From NCBI GenBank assembly GCA_037130455.1, contig JBAXSZ010000003.1:15750-79749 (forward strand): a stretch of 64,000 bases of DNA, read 5' to 3'. Of this stretch, positions 17,086 through 26,243 are shown in pieces. Made by a program: the position numbers and the translations under genes. The stretch comes from CAIMZW01 sp037130455 (lineage in GTDB: Bacteria > Actinomycetota > Actinomycetes > Nanopelagicales > Nanopelagicaceae). The notes below the pieces were generated by a model. That model saw nothing but the letters and a program-made list of their open reading frames with translations. It ran no database searches and was not told the DNA's origin. The stretch's first letter is position 1, and every line of letters starts with the position of its first letter.

Positions 17086-18045
17086 ATGGTGAGTAAAAAG
17101 GCACAAGCCCCAGCGGGCAAATCTGCCCCCACAGGCGGGGCTGTGAAGAAGTCGAGCCTCGCTCCGGCTCAGAGCAAGAAGAAGGCCGTTGCCCCTAAGG
17201 CGCTTGCTGCTACCAAGTCCGCGAAGAAGATTGTCTCGAAGAATTCACCGTCAAAAAAACCTGTCACAAAGAGCGATTCCAAGAAAGTGAACCCAGTGAA
17301 AAAAGCAACACCAGTAAAAAGCGCTCCTGTGAAGAAAGCTGTCGCCGCGCCAAAGCCCGCGACAAAGAAAGTAGCCGAAACAAAGAAAGTAGCCGAAACA
17401 AAGCCAGCTCGGTCACCAAATATCGTTAAGCCCTCTCTGGCTAAGCCAGCAAAGAAGGCCGCGCCAAAGACTTATCCTGCAAAATTGTTGAGTACCACTA
17501 CTGGGGATTCCACCACCATTACTGTGACCCAGCACGAAGCTAATGTGGGGCCAGAGCCGGTTGTGGAGGAACGTCGGTTGGTAATGCCTCCGCCTCCTCG
17601 TCCAACTAAGTCCACGAAGAAATCTTTATTGAAGCCGATCAAATTGGCACCTGCACCACTTGTTGTTGAAGTAGGTGAAGATCCATGGAGCGCTGCGGAG
17701 TTGAAAGCAATTCGCGCCGAACTCGCAAAGGATTTGAGCCGACTACAAAAGGAGTTAGCCGAAGCGGAGAGCGAAATGGATGATCTCATTAGCTCAGCGG
17801 GAGTAGGCGCCGGTGATGATCAAGCCGATGCCGGAACGAAGACCTTCGAGCGTGAACACGAGATGTCCCTGGTTTACAACGCTCGAGATATGGTTTTGCA
17901 AACCGAGCGCGCGCTTGAACGTATTGATGGCAAGACCTATGGACGATGTGAAGAGTGTGGCAATTCCGTCGGAAAAGAAAGGCTGAAAGTTTTTCCACGC
18001 GCCACTTTATGTATGTCATGCAAGCAAAAAGAAGAACGACGCTAA
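17086..18045 (+). CDS. DksA/TraR-type C4 zinc-finger protein with a lysine/alanine/proline-rich N-terminal tail
   Basis: 319 residues from ATG 17086, with AAAGGGA just upstream; the frame is open from GTG 17065 but lacks a ribosome site there. Residues 1-130 are low-complexity Lys/Ala/Pro/Ser, like histone H1-type tails, including an exact 18-bp tandem repeat. A coiled-coil-rich segment follows (about 205-250: LKAIRAELAKDLSRLQKEL), then a C-terminal DksA/TraR zinc finger with CEECG and CMSCKQKEE. DksA/TraR proteins act through the RNA polymerase secondary channel. The position before lspA and rluD is typical in Actinobacteria. DNA binding by the basic tail is inferred from composition only. 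Confidence 0.85.
   Translation: MVSKKAQAPAGKSAPTGGAVKKSSLAPAQSKKKAVAPKALAATKSAKKIVSKNSPSKKPVTKSDSKKVNPVKKATPVKSAPVKKAVAAPKPATKKVAETKKVAETKPARSPNIVKPSLAKPAKKAAPKTYPAKLLSTTTGDSTTITVTQHEANVGPEPVVEERRLVMPPPPRPTKSTKKSLLKPIKLAPAPLVVEVGEDPWSAAELKAIRAELAKDLSRLQKELAEAESEMDDLISSAGVGAGDDQADAGTKTFEREHEMSLVYNARDMVLQTERALERIDGKTYGRCEECGNSVGKERLKVFPRATLCMSCKQKEERR
17362..17403 (+). repeat. 18-bp tandem repeat in the lysine-rich tail
   Basis: Two perfect 18-bp units (17362-17379 and 17380-17397) plus six bases of a third encode a repeated TKKVAE peptide. It is in frame, so copy-number change would lengthen the tail by six residues per unit without breaking the gene. Confidence 0.85.
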
Positions 18046-18512
18046 CTAGCCCCGCTCGCAAGCGGATTGCTATTACCGTTTTTCTCGTCTTTGCACTTGA
18101 TAATGTTTCTAAATCCTTGGCAATAAAATTTCTCAGTGACCAACCGGTTCGAATTCTGGGCAGATTGCTTACCTTGCATTTGCGTTTTAATTCTGGTGCG
18201 GCCTTTAGTCTAGGAACTTCTCGAACTCTAGTTTTTTCCTCGATCGCCATCGCCGCAGTCGCCGGGCTTTTACTTTATGCAAAAAGAGTTACCAATACGT
18301 GGTGGGCGCTCGCCCTCGGTTTAATTTTGGGTGGTGTGCTGGGCAATTTATCGGATCGAATCTTCCGACCTCCTGGATTTCTCCAGGGGCAAGTCGTCGA
18401 CTGGATAGAATTGCCGCATTGGCCGACATTTAATGTTGCCGATACCTCTATTGTTGGGGCAGCAGTATTGGTCGTTCTCTTATCAGCTAGGAATATAAAA
18501 CCCACTGACTGA
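18018..18512 (+). CDS. lspA: Lipoprotein signal peptidase LspA
   Basis: Membrane aspartyl protease that removes signal peptides from lipoproteins after Lgt has added diacylglycerol. About 164 residues and four membrane helices. Conserved blocks: LDNVSKS (for the usual D-Q-x-T-K), NSGAAFSLG, GGVLGNLSDR and FNVADTSI; the last two hold the two catalytic Asp. The frame runs open from inside the DksA-like gene; ATG 18018 (or 18009) gives a normal length and a 28-37 bp overlap with that gene. The partner enzyme lgt is at 34121. Confidence 0.93.
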   Translation: MQAKRRTTLTSPARKRIAITVFLVFALDNVSKSLAIKFLSDQPVRILGRLLTLHLRFNSGAAFSLGTSRTLVFSSIAIAAVAGLLLYAKRVTNTWWALALGLILGGVLGNLSDRIFRPPGFLQGQVVDWIELPHWPTFNVADTSIVGAAVLVVLLSARNIKPTD

Positions 18513-18593
18513 AGCTACTTCAGCGTTAAGGCACTTTAATTTCTAATCTGTCTGCAAGATTTAAACTCGTTGTATCTACGAAGGTGGGAAGTA

Positions 18594-19553
18594 ATGGACT
18601 CAAGCAATGCGCCTAAGCGAGAAGTTAAGGTCATCGCCATTCCTGATGGACTAGATCAGGAGCGCCTCGACGCCGCATTGGCCAGAGTCTTAGGACTTTC
18701 CAGATCCACTGTCGTAACCCTGATTGATTCTGGCGAAGTCACCTCTGACGGGGCGACCAAAATGAAATCAGATAAGGTCCGAAGCGGAGAAATCCTAGAA
18801 ATTCTTATGCCACAAGCCAAAGTGGCACCATCGCTGAAAGCCACTCCCATTATTGGAATGGGAATTGTTTACAATGACGATCACATTATCGTGATCGATA
18901 AGCCGGCTGGTGTTGCGGCTCATCCAAGTCCAGGCTGGCAAGGCCCAACGGTCATCGGCGGAATTCTGGCAGCTGGCTTTAATGTGGCAACGAGCGGGGC
19001 AGCCGAACGTCAGGGAGTAGTTCACCGACTCGATGTCGGCACCACTGGGCTGATGGTGGTAGCTAAAGACGAAATTTCTTATAGCAATTTGAAGGATCAA
19101 TTTCGGGATCGGACCGTCACCAAGGTTTATCACGCTTTGGTTCAAGGCCATATGGACCCTACCGAAGGCACGATCGACGCTCCCATTGATCGCCACCCTC
19201 GGGAAGATTATCGTTTTGCGGTTGTAGCCGAAGGTAAACCCAGCGTCACCCATTACAAGGCCCTGGAGCTCTTTCCAGCGGTCTCACTTCTGGAAATTGA
19301 GTTGGAAACGGGGCGAACCCACCAGATTCGGGTTCACTTCTCGGCGCTGCACCACCCCTTAGTGGGAGATATCACCTACGGAGCCGATCACACCATTGCC
19401 GAGCGGCTTCAGATTTCCCGCCCCTGGCTCCACGCTCGGAAATTGAGCTTTCAGCACCCAGTGACCGGGGAATTGTTGGAGTTCTTCTCCGATTACCCAG
19501 AAGATCTGACACGCTCGCTGGTCATTCTTTCGGGCAATCAAGACCGCTCATAG
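18594..19553 (+). CDS. rluD: Ribosomal large-subunit pseudouridine synthase, RluD family
   Basis: 319 residues from ATG 18594, chosen because GAAGGTGGGAAG lies just upstream; an in-frame TTG at 18570 has no such site. An N-terminal S4 RNA-binding domain (about residues 15-75: RLDAALARVLGLSRSTV) is followed by the pseudouridine synthase domain. The catalytic Asp is in HRLDVGTTGLMVVAK near residue 144, with RTHQIRVH later on. It probably isomerises uridines in 23S rRNA helix 69; the exact site cannot be read from the sequence. The gene follows lspA by 81 bp. Confidence 0.93.
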   Translation: MDSSNAPKREVKVIAIPDGLDQERLDAALARVLGLSRSTVVTLIDSGEVTSDGATKMKSDKVRSGEILEILMPQAKVAPSLKATPIIGMGIVYNDDHIIVIDKPAGVAAHPSPGWQGPTVIGGILAAGFNVATSGAAERQGVVHRLDVGTTGLMVVAKDEISYSNLKDQFRDRTVTKVYHALVQGHMDPTEGTIDAPIDRHPREDYRFAVVAEGKPSVTHYKALELFPAVSLLEIELETGRTHQIRVHFSALHHPLVGDITYGADHTIAERLQISRPWLHARKLSFQHPVTGELLEFFSDYPEDLTRSLVILSGNQDRS

Positions 19554-19577
19554 TTCCCAGTAGTAATCTCACTAACC

Positions 19578-22500
19578 GTGTCCAACTCCGCCAATTTCGT
19601 TCACCTACACGTTCATACCGAGTATTCAATGCTCGATGGTGCCGCGCGCGTGGAAGAGTTGGTCAAGGAAGTTGCCCGCCAAGAGATGCCGGCGGTTGCA
19701 ATAACTGATCACGGAAGTGTTTTCGGGGCTTTTGAATTTAATAAGCAGGCGATCAAAGCGGGCGTCAAACCCATTATTGGAATTGAAGCCTATGTAGCGC
19801 CGGAATCTCGTTTTGATAAGCGACGCGTGAAGTGGGCCGCAGGCGGCGAGGACGATGTATCGGGTGGCGGTGCATATACCCACATGACTTTGTTAGCAGA
19901 AAATAACGATGGTTTAGCCAATCTTTTTAGACTCTCATCGCTGGCGTCGCTGGAAGGTTATTACTACAAACCTCGAATGGATCGCGAGCTCCTGTCAAAA
20001 TACGCCCGCGGAATAATTGCAACTACCGGATGTCCAGGCGGCGAAATCCAAACCCGACTTCGCATGGGCGCATATAAAGAAGCCAAACAAGCGGCCAGCG
20101 AACTTCGGGATATTTTTGGAAAAGAGAATTTCTATCTGGAAATAATGGATCACGGGATTGATATTGAGAAACGCGCGAAGGCAGATTTGTTGAAGCTTGG
20201 CAAAGAGTTGGGCCTGCCGCTCCTTGCCACTAATGACTTGCACTACACCCAACATGCAGATTCGCGTTTTCATGAAGCACTGCTATGTGTTCAATCTGGT
20301 TCCACGATGGCAGATCCAAAACGGTTCAAGTTTGAAAACTCTGAGTTCTATGTAAAAACTGCAGCCCAAATGCGCCAGCTTTTCGCCGACATGCCAGAAA
20401 GTTGTGACAACACCCTTCTTATCGCCGAACGATGCAACATCACGATGCGCGAAGGTGAAAACCTGATGCCACAATTCCCAGTTCCTTCTGGCGAAACTGA
20501 AGATTCTTGGCTTCGCAAAACTTCCCAGATCGGTCTTGAAGCCCGGCTCCATGGAGAAGTGCCTGCCCATTATCAAGAACGTTTAGATTATGAACTCGAT
20601 GTCATGATTCGGATGGGCTTTCCTGGATACTTCTTAGTCGTTGCCGACTTATGTAGTCATGCTCGAGATGTCGGCATTCGCGTGGGACCTGGACGTGGTT
20701 CAGCGGCAGGTTCACTGGTGTCCTATTCATTGGGTATCACTGCCCTGGATCCAATCCATCACGGATTGCTCTTCGAACGCTTCCTCAACCCAGAGCGTAT
20801 TTCTATGCCAGATATTGATCTGGATTTTGATGAGCGTCGCCGAAACGAAATGATTCAATATGCGACAAATAAATATGGCGAAGATCGCGTTGCTCAAATC
20901 ATTACCTACGGAACCATCAAAACTAAACAAGCACTCAAAGATTCTTCGCGAGTATTAGGTTACCCATTTGCGATGGGAGATAAATTAACAAAAGCTCTGC
21001 CACCGACCGTTATGGGCAAAGATATTCCTTTGGCCGGAGTCTTTGATGTTGAACATGACCGATATTCCGAAGCCGGCGAATTCCGGGCTCTCTATGAATC
21101 TGATACCGATGTAAAAACTATCGTCGACACGGCGTTGGGCCTTGAAGGTTTGAAACGCCAATGGGGCGTTCATGCCGCCGGTGTAATCCTGAGTCGGGAA
21201 CCCTTACTGGATGTAATCCCGATTCATCGACGCGATGCGGATGGTGCGATCATCACCCAGTTTGATATGGGTGCTTGCGAAGCTATTGGATTGCTGAAGA
21301 TGGACTTTCTGGGCCTTCGCAATCTCTCGGTATTGGATGATTGTCTTTTAAATATAAAAGCCAACAAAGGCATTGATCTGGATTTATCGGATCTGACTTT
21401 AGATGACCCAACTACATTTGCTCTTCTTGCCCAGGGCGATACCTTGGGAGTCTTTCAGCTAGATGGCGGTCCCATGAGAGCGCTATTGCGACAAATGGCA
21501 CCAGATTCTTTCGAAGATATCTCGGCCGTGATCGCTCTGTATCGACCAGGTCCGATGGGCGTTAACGCGCACAATGATTACGCTGATCGAAAGAATAAGC
21601 GCCAAAAAGTTGAGCCAATCCACCCACAACTTGAAGAGCCATTGGCCGAAATTTTGGGCGATACTTACGGATTAATTGTCTACCAAGAGCAGGTAATGGC
21701 TATTGCACAAAAGGTCGCGGGATTTTCGTTGGGGCGCGCAGATTTATTGCGTAAAGCCATGGGTAAAAAGAACAAAGACATTCTCGACAAGGAATATGTA
21801 AATTTTGAAGCGGGCATGCGTGACAATAATTTTTCCAAAGCGGCCATTGATAAATTATGGGAAACTCTGATTCCCTTCTCGGATTACGCATTCAACAGAG
21901 CTCATAGCGCTGGCTACGGTGTCGTTTCTTATTGGACCGCTTATTTAAAAGCCAATTTTCCCACGGAATATATGGCAGCCCTTCTCACCAGCGTCAGAGA
22001 CGACAAGGATAAGAGCGCTCTTTATTTAAATGAATGCCGTCGCATGGGAATTAAAGTTTTACCACCGGATGTAAACGAGTCACATTCTGACTACACCCCA
22101 CTTGGAACTGACATTCGCTTTGGATTAACTGCTATTCGCAATGTAGGAGAAAACGTAGTTGCATCCATCACCAGCCAGAGGGCCGCTAAAGGTCGATACA
22201 CATCCTTCGGCGATTTCCTTGCAAAAGTAGATGCCCAAGTCTGCAACAAGAAGACCATTGAATCCCTCATCAAGGCGGGTGCATTTGATTCGCTTAATCA
22301 TTCCCGCCGTGGGCTAATGATGGTTTATCTCGAAGCAATTGATTCCATTAGCGAGACGAAGCGAGCCGAAGCCATCGGCCAATTTGATCTCTTCGGATCC
22401 GAACCTGGAAAAAAGACCACAACAGTAAGTGGTGTAGAACTCGATATTCCCACCGGCGAGTGGGAGAAGATGTTACTGCTGGGATACGAGCGGGAAATGT

Positions 22501-23093
22501 TGGGCTTGTATGTTTCCGATCATCCCTTATTTGGTGTGGAACATATTCTTCGGGCTGCTACGGATGTGCCCCTGAGCCACATTTCCGACGATGGAATTGG
22601 GCATGATCAATTGGTGACCATCGGCGGCTTAATCACCCAGGTCCAACGCAAACTTTCTAAGCAAGGAACCTCTTGGGCAATCATTACCATTGAGGACCTT
22701 GAAGGCTCCGTGGAACTCATGTTCTATTCCAAGATCTACGAGCAGTATGCGATGAATTTAGTTGAGGATCGAGTCGTCGTAGTTCGTTGCAAAGTTGATA
22801 AACGGGAGGAGCAGCCACGGCTTACTGTTCTGGAAATGTCAATTCCAGATATTTCCGGTGCGCCCACAGGTCCACTGGTCATCACCATGGATACAGTCCG
22901 GTGCACTCCACCAGTCGTTGATCGGATGAAGGAAATTCTTCGCTCTCATCCTGGTTCTCGCGAAGTCCACCTCAAGTTAGATGATGGACCAAAGAGCATG
23001 GTTTTGAAGCTAGATGATGAATTAAAGGTGACGGCCTCGCCAAGTCTGAGCGCCGACCTTAAAGCATTGCTGGGCTCGGAGTGTCTGGTCTGA
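19578..23093 (+). CDS. dnaE: DNA polymerase III alpha subunit DnaE
   Basis: Replicative polymerase, 1171 residues, GTG start 24 bp after rluD. N-terminal PHP domain with intact metal residues (HLHVHTEYSMLDGA), palm domain with PDIDLDFDERRR carrying the catalytic Asp residues, the FNRAHSAGYGVVSYWTAYLK segment, tandem HhH, and a C-terminal OB fold (TIGGLITQVQRKLSK). This is the DnaE1 type, not PolC or the ImuB-associated DnaE2. No ribosome site is evident; a TAATCT box eight bases before GTG may drive a leaderless mRNA. Confidence 0.96.
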   Translation: MSNSANFVHLHVHTEYSMLDGAARVEELVKEVARQEMPAVAITDHGSVFGAFEFNKQAIKAGVKPIIGIEAYVAPESRFDKRRVKWAAGGEDDVSGGGAYTHMTLLAENNDGLANLFRLSSLASLEGYYYKPRMDRELLSKYARGIIATTGCPGGEIQTRLRMGAYKEAKQAASELRDIFGKENFYLEIMDHGIDIEKRAKADLLKLGKELGLPLLATNDLHYTQHADSRFHEALLCVQSGSTMADPKRFKFENSEFYVKTAAQMRQLFADMPESCDNTLLIAERCNITMREGENLMPQFPVPSGETEDSWLRKTSQIGLEARLHGEVPAHYQERLDYELDVMIRMGFPGYFLVVADLCSHARDVGIRVGPGRGSAAGSLVSYSLGITALDPIHHGLLFERFLNPERISMPDIDLDFDERRRNEMIQYATNKYGEDRVAQIITYGTIKTKQALKDSSRVLGYPFAMGDKLTKALPPTVMGKDIPLAGVFDVEHDRYSEAGEFRALYESDTDVKTIVDTALGLEGLKRQWGVHAAGVILSREPLLDVIPIHRRDADGAIITQFDMGACEAIGLLKMDFLGLRNLSVLDDCLLNIKANKGIDLDLSDLTLDDPTTFALLAQGDTLGVFQLDGGPMRALLRQMAPDSFEDISAVIALYRPGPMGVNAHNDYADRKNKRQKVEPIHPQLEEPLAEILGDTYGLIVYQEQVMAIAQKVAGFSLGRADLLRKAMGKKNKDILDKEYVNFEAGMRDNNFSKAAIDKLWETLIPFSDYAFNRAHSAGYGVVSYWTAYLKANFPTEYMAALLTSVRDDKDKSALYLNECRRMGIKVLPPDVNESHSDYTPLGTDIRFGLTAIRNVGENVVASITSQRAAKGRYTSFGDFLAKVDAQVCNKKTIESLIKAGAFDSLNHSRRGLMMVYLEAIDSISETKRAEAIGQFDLFGSEPGKKTTTVSGVELDIPTGEWEKMLLLGYEREMLGLYVSDHPLFGVEHILRAATDVPLSHISDDGIGHDQLVTIGGLITQVQRKLSKQGTSWAIITIEDLEGSVELMFYSKIYEQYAMNLVEDRVVVVRCKVDKREEQPRLTVLEMSIPDISGAPTGPLVITMDTVRCTPPVVDRMKEILRSHPGSREVHLKLDDGPKSMVLKLDDELKVTASPSLSADLKALLGSECLV

Positions 23094-23137
23094 TCTGCCT
23101 TTATTCAATAGCGCCACGAGCCACCACCTCGAGCCTC

Positions 23138-23143
23138 TAGAAT
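23138..23143 (+). promoter_or_regulatory. -10 element predicting a leaderless hisD mRNA
   Basis: TAGAAT (five of six to TATAAT) ends exactly six bases before the hisD ATG, so transcription should begin at or within a base of the start codon. There is no Shine-Dalgarno sequence. It heads the long his-trp run. Confidence 0.5.
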
Positions 23144-23149
23144 TGGACA

Positions 23150-24478
23150 ATGCGCACCGTCCCGATCCGCCGAGTAGATCTTCGGGGTCAATCACTCTCC
23201 AAGCTGGGCTACGCTCGCTTGTTGCCACGAGCTGAACTAGATATTGATGCGGCGCTCAACGCGATTGCTCCAATTTTGGCCCGGATCGAAACGGGAAGCG
23301 AAACTGATTTATTAGATCTCTGTGAAGAATTTGATGGAATCCGACCGGCTCAGATTCGAGTACCGGAAGCTGCAATCACAACAGCCCTGGCCGACTTAGC
23401 CCCAGAAATACGAAGCGCTCTTGAAGAGTCCATTCGAAGAATTACCAAAGCCCATCTGGATCAAGTTCGGAGTGAGGTTTTTACTGAGGTGGTTCCAGGT
23501 GGGACGGTTGTACAGCGGTGGATTCCCGTTGATCGAGTTGGTCTTTATGTTCCTGGCGGCAAAGCGGTCTACCCCAGTTCAGTAATTATGAATGTAGTTC
23601 CTGCTCAAATTGCACAAGTCCCCAGCATTGCAGTTGCATCTCCACCGCAAGTGAACAATGGTGGTTTGCCCAATCAAACCATTTTGGCTACATGCGCCCT
23701 CTTGGGAATTACTGAGGTGTATGCAATTGGTGGGGCACAAGCCGTCGCGATGTTTGCATATGGAGTTGAAGGAGTATGTGCACCGGCCGACATGGTCACG
23801 GGTCCGGGAAATATTTATGTCGCAGCTGCCAAGCGAGCACTTCGCGGAAAAATTGGAATTGATTCGGAGGCCGGCCCAACCGAAGTGGCAATTTTGGCTG
23901 ACGAGCACGCCGTCGCTGGTGAAGTTGCTGCGGATCTGATTAGCCAAGCAGAGCACGACACCATCGCTGCCGCAGTCTTAGTAACTACCTCATTGGATTT
24001 GGCGCGCAACGTCGAAAGAGAATTGAATCGACAGACCGCAGCTACCAAGCACTCGGATCGAATCTTTACTGCACTCTCCGGGAAGCAATCTGCGATCGTG
24101 ATCGTTGACTCGATAGCCCAAGGGATTGACGTTGTAAATGCTTATGCCGCCGAGCACCTCGAACTTTTAGTAAGCAATCCTGAAGAAGTAGCCAAGCAGA
24201 TTCGAAATGCTGGAGCGGTCTTTTTGGGAAGGTTCTCGCCGGTTTCATTAGGTGATTATTCAGCTGGTTCCAATCACGTCCTTCCAACTGGTGGTTGTGC
24301 CTGCCACTCCAGCGGGCTCTCAGTTCAAAGTTTCCTCAAAGGTGTTTCTTTCATCAATTATTCGGAACAGGCATTTAATGAGATCGCGGCAAACGTCATA
24401 ATTTTGGCAAACGCTGAAGATCTTCCTGCGCATGGTCAAGCCATTAGTGCCCGGTTCGAGGATGGGTCTACTCGATGA
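23150..24478 (+). CDS. hisD: Histidinol dehydrogenase HisD
   Basis: Zn-dependent, NAD-linked enzyme for the last two steps of histidine synthesis (histidinol to histidine). 442 residues. Signature segments: VPGGTVVQRWIPVDRVGLYVPGG (in part), GPGNIYVAAAKR, AGPTEVAI, ISQAEHD and NHVLPTGG. ATG 23150 has no ribosome site but lies six bases after a TAGAAT box. The stop overlaps the hisC ATG, starting the his operon. Confidence 0.96.
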   Translation: MRTVPIRRVDLRGQSLSKLGYARLLPRAELDIDAALNAIAPILARIETGSETDLLDLCEEFDGIRPAQIRVPEAAITTALADLAPEIRSALEESIRRITKAHLDQVRSEVFTEVVPGGTVVQRWIPVDRVGLYVPGGKAVYPSSVIMNVVPAQIAQVPSIAVASPPQVNNGGLPNQTILATCALLGITEVYAIGGAQAVAMFAYGVEGVCAPADMVTGPGNIYVAAAKRALRGKIGIDSEAGPTEVAILADEHAVAGEVAADLISQAEHDTIAAAVLVTTSLDLARNVERELNRQTAATKHSDRIFTALSGKQSAIVIVDSIAQGIDVVNAYAAEHLELLVSNPEEVAKQIRNAGAVFLGRFSPVSLGDYSAGSNHVLPTGGCACHSSGLSVQSFLKGVSFINYSEQAFNEIAANVIILANAEDLPAHGQAISARFEDGSTR

Positions 24479-25584
24479 CCAGCCCGCAATCGCTCTGGCC
24501 GAAGTGGTTACCAATACGAGAAGATCTCAAAAGCCTGTCACCATATGGCGCGCCTCAAATTTCCGGCGTATTGCATCTCAATACCAATGAGAACCCATTC
24601 CCTTTGCCTCATCCAGTAGTTGAAGCGATCTCCGAACGAATAAATGAAAGAATTGCCAATCTCAATCGATATCCAGATCGAGATGCACTTCTTCTTCGTG
24701 AGAAATTGGCCTCCTATATAAATTCGCTCTCCCACACCAAGTTCGCCAAGGAAAATATTTGGGCAGCCAATGGGAGTAACGAAGTTTTGCAAACTCTTCT
24801 CCTTGCATGTGGAGGTCCAACGAGTTTGGCATTGGGCTTCACGCCTTCGTATTCGGTTCATCCGCTCATCGCGCAAATCACGGCAACTCCATGGATCGCA
24901 GGATTTCGAGAGCCAAGTTTTTCGCTAGATATTGATGCTGCCGTAGCAAAGATTGTGGAGACAAACCCTCGTTTAGTTTTCATCACCACCCCTAATAACC
25001 CCACGGGAAACGTCTTGCTTCTGGCTGACATCTTGATAATTGCAGAAGCAGCAACGTCGATCGATGCACTACTTGTCGTTGATGAGGCTTATCAAGAATT
25101 TTCCAATGAAGATTCAGCAGTCACTTTGATTAGTCAATTTCCCAATTTGGTAGTTACGCGGACTATGTCCAAGGCCTTCGCCTTTGCTGGGGCTCGCGTT
25201 GGGTACCTAGTCGCAAGTCCAGAAGTTATCGATGCCATGTTTATCACCAGACTTCCTTATCACCTCAGTTCATTGACTCAGGCAGCGGCCGAGGCCGCAC
25301 TGGATAATAAGGAATTGCTTCAAGCCGAAGTTCAATTTTTGATTTCCGAACGCCAGCGAATGACCTCGGTCATGACTAAGGCGGGTTTTTTAGTTGTGGA
25401 CAGTCAAGCAAATTTCCTTCTCTTCTCTGGATTTCCGCAGCCATCGGCAGATACTTGGAAATATTTCTTGGATCGGGGAATTCTGATTCGAGATGTTGGT
25501 CTTGCTGGATTCTTGCGGGTGACCATCGGCACTGTCGCCGAAAACGAAAGCTTTTTAACAGAGCTTCTTAAACTTCGACCATAA
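24475..25584 (+). CDS. hisC: Histidinol-phosphate aminotransferase HisC
   Basis: PLP enzyme of fold type I converting imidazole-acetol phosphate to histidinol phosphate. 369 residues. NTNENPFPLP at the N-terminus, TTPNNPTGN, VVDEAYQEF and the PLP lysine in TMSKAFAFAGARVGYL are all present. ATG overlaps the hisD stop. A 59-bp gap separates it from hisB. Confidence 0.95.
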   Translation: MTSPQSLWPKWLPIREDLKSLSPYGAPQISGVLHLNTNENPFPLPHPVVEAISERINERIANLNRYPDRDALLLREKLASYINSLSHTKFAKENIWAANGSNEVLQTLLLACGGPTSLALGFTPSYSVHPLIAQITATPWIAGFREPSFSLDIDAAVAKIVETNPRLVFITTPNNPTGNVLLLADILIIAEAATSIDALLVVDEAYQEFSNEDSAVTLISQFPNLVVTRTMSKAFAFAGARVGYLVASPEVIDAMFITRLPYHLSSLTQAAAEAALDNKELLQAEVQFLISERQRMTSVMTKAGFLVVDSQANFLLFSGFPQPSADTWKYFLDRGILIRDVGLAGFLRVTIGTVAENESFLTELLKLRP

Positions 25585-25643
25585 TAAGTCAATGAATTCT
25601 GAGAATTCTGGATCTATTCAACGTAGCAAGTGAGGGGAATACT

Positions 25644-26243
25644 ATGAGCGCAACGGTGGCACGCACGGCGTTGGTCAGTCGCCAGACCAAGGAATCTTCG
25701 GTACATGTTGAACTCAATTTGGATGGAACGGGTCAGATTTCGGTAGAGACCGGAGTCCCCTTTTTCGATCACATGCTCTCGCAATTAGGCAAGCACAGTG
25801 GTTTTGATCTCAAAGTAATTACCCAAGGCGATGTGGATGTCGACTCTCATCACACCGTGGAAGATACATCACTAGCTTTTGGCCAAGCACTTCGTGAAGC
25901 GCTTGGCGATAAAGCTGGGATTCGTCGCTTTGGCGATGCCGTAGTTCCTCTAGATGAAGTCTTGGTCCAAGCCGCAGTGGACCTCTCTGGTCGTCCATAT
26001 CTGGTTCATCGCCAACCTGAAATCGTGGAATTGATCGGAACTTTTGACACCACGCTTGGCCGCCACATCTGGGAGTCCATTGTTGCTGAAGCACGAATCG
26101 CATTGCACATCCGCGTCTTGGAAGGTCGGAACGCTCATCACGTTTTCGAAGCCCAATTTAAAGCGGTCGCGCGCGCACTTCACATGGCAGTTGCGCTGGA
26201 TAATCGCGTAGCCGGAATTCCTTCGACTAAGGGTGTTCTTTGA
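25644..26243 (+). CDS. hisB: Imidazoleglycerol-phosphate dehydratase HisB
   Basis: Mn-dependent dehydratase, 199 residues, the monofunctional IGPD found in Actinobacteria (no phosphatase domain). Metal-binding His motifs are clear: FFDHMLSQLGKHSGFD, DVDSHHTVED, and HHVFEAQFKA near the end. ATG 25644 is preceded by GAGGGG. The stop overlaps the hisH TTG start. Confidence 0.96.
   Translation: MSATVARTALVSRQTKESSVHVELNLDGTGQISVETGVPFFDHMLSQLGKHSGFDLKVITQGDVDVDSHHTVEDTSLAFGQALREALGDKAGIRRFGDAVVPLDEVLVQAAVDLSGRPYLVHRQPEIVELIGTFDTTLGRHIWESIVAEARIALHIRVLEGRNAHHVFEAQFKAVARALHMAVALDNRVAGIPSTKGVL

Noticed and set aside
16865..17104. 79-codon open frame on the minus strand upstream of ileS
   Set aside because: It overlaps the T-box leader hairpins and the start of the DksA-like gene, has no ribosome site and no recognisable protein features.
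18509..18523. CTGAAG/CTTCAG hairpin at the lspA stop as a terminator
   Set aside because: Only six base pairs with a three-base loop, overlapping the stop codon and lacking a T-run.
25594..25609. GAATTCT repeated twice before hisB, as an operator
   Set aside because: Short, low-complexity repeat of a self-complementary hexamer; no supporting promoter geometry.
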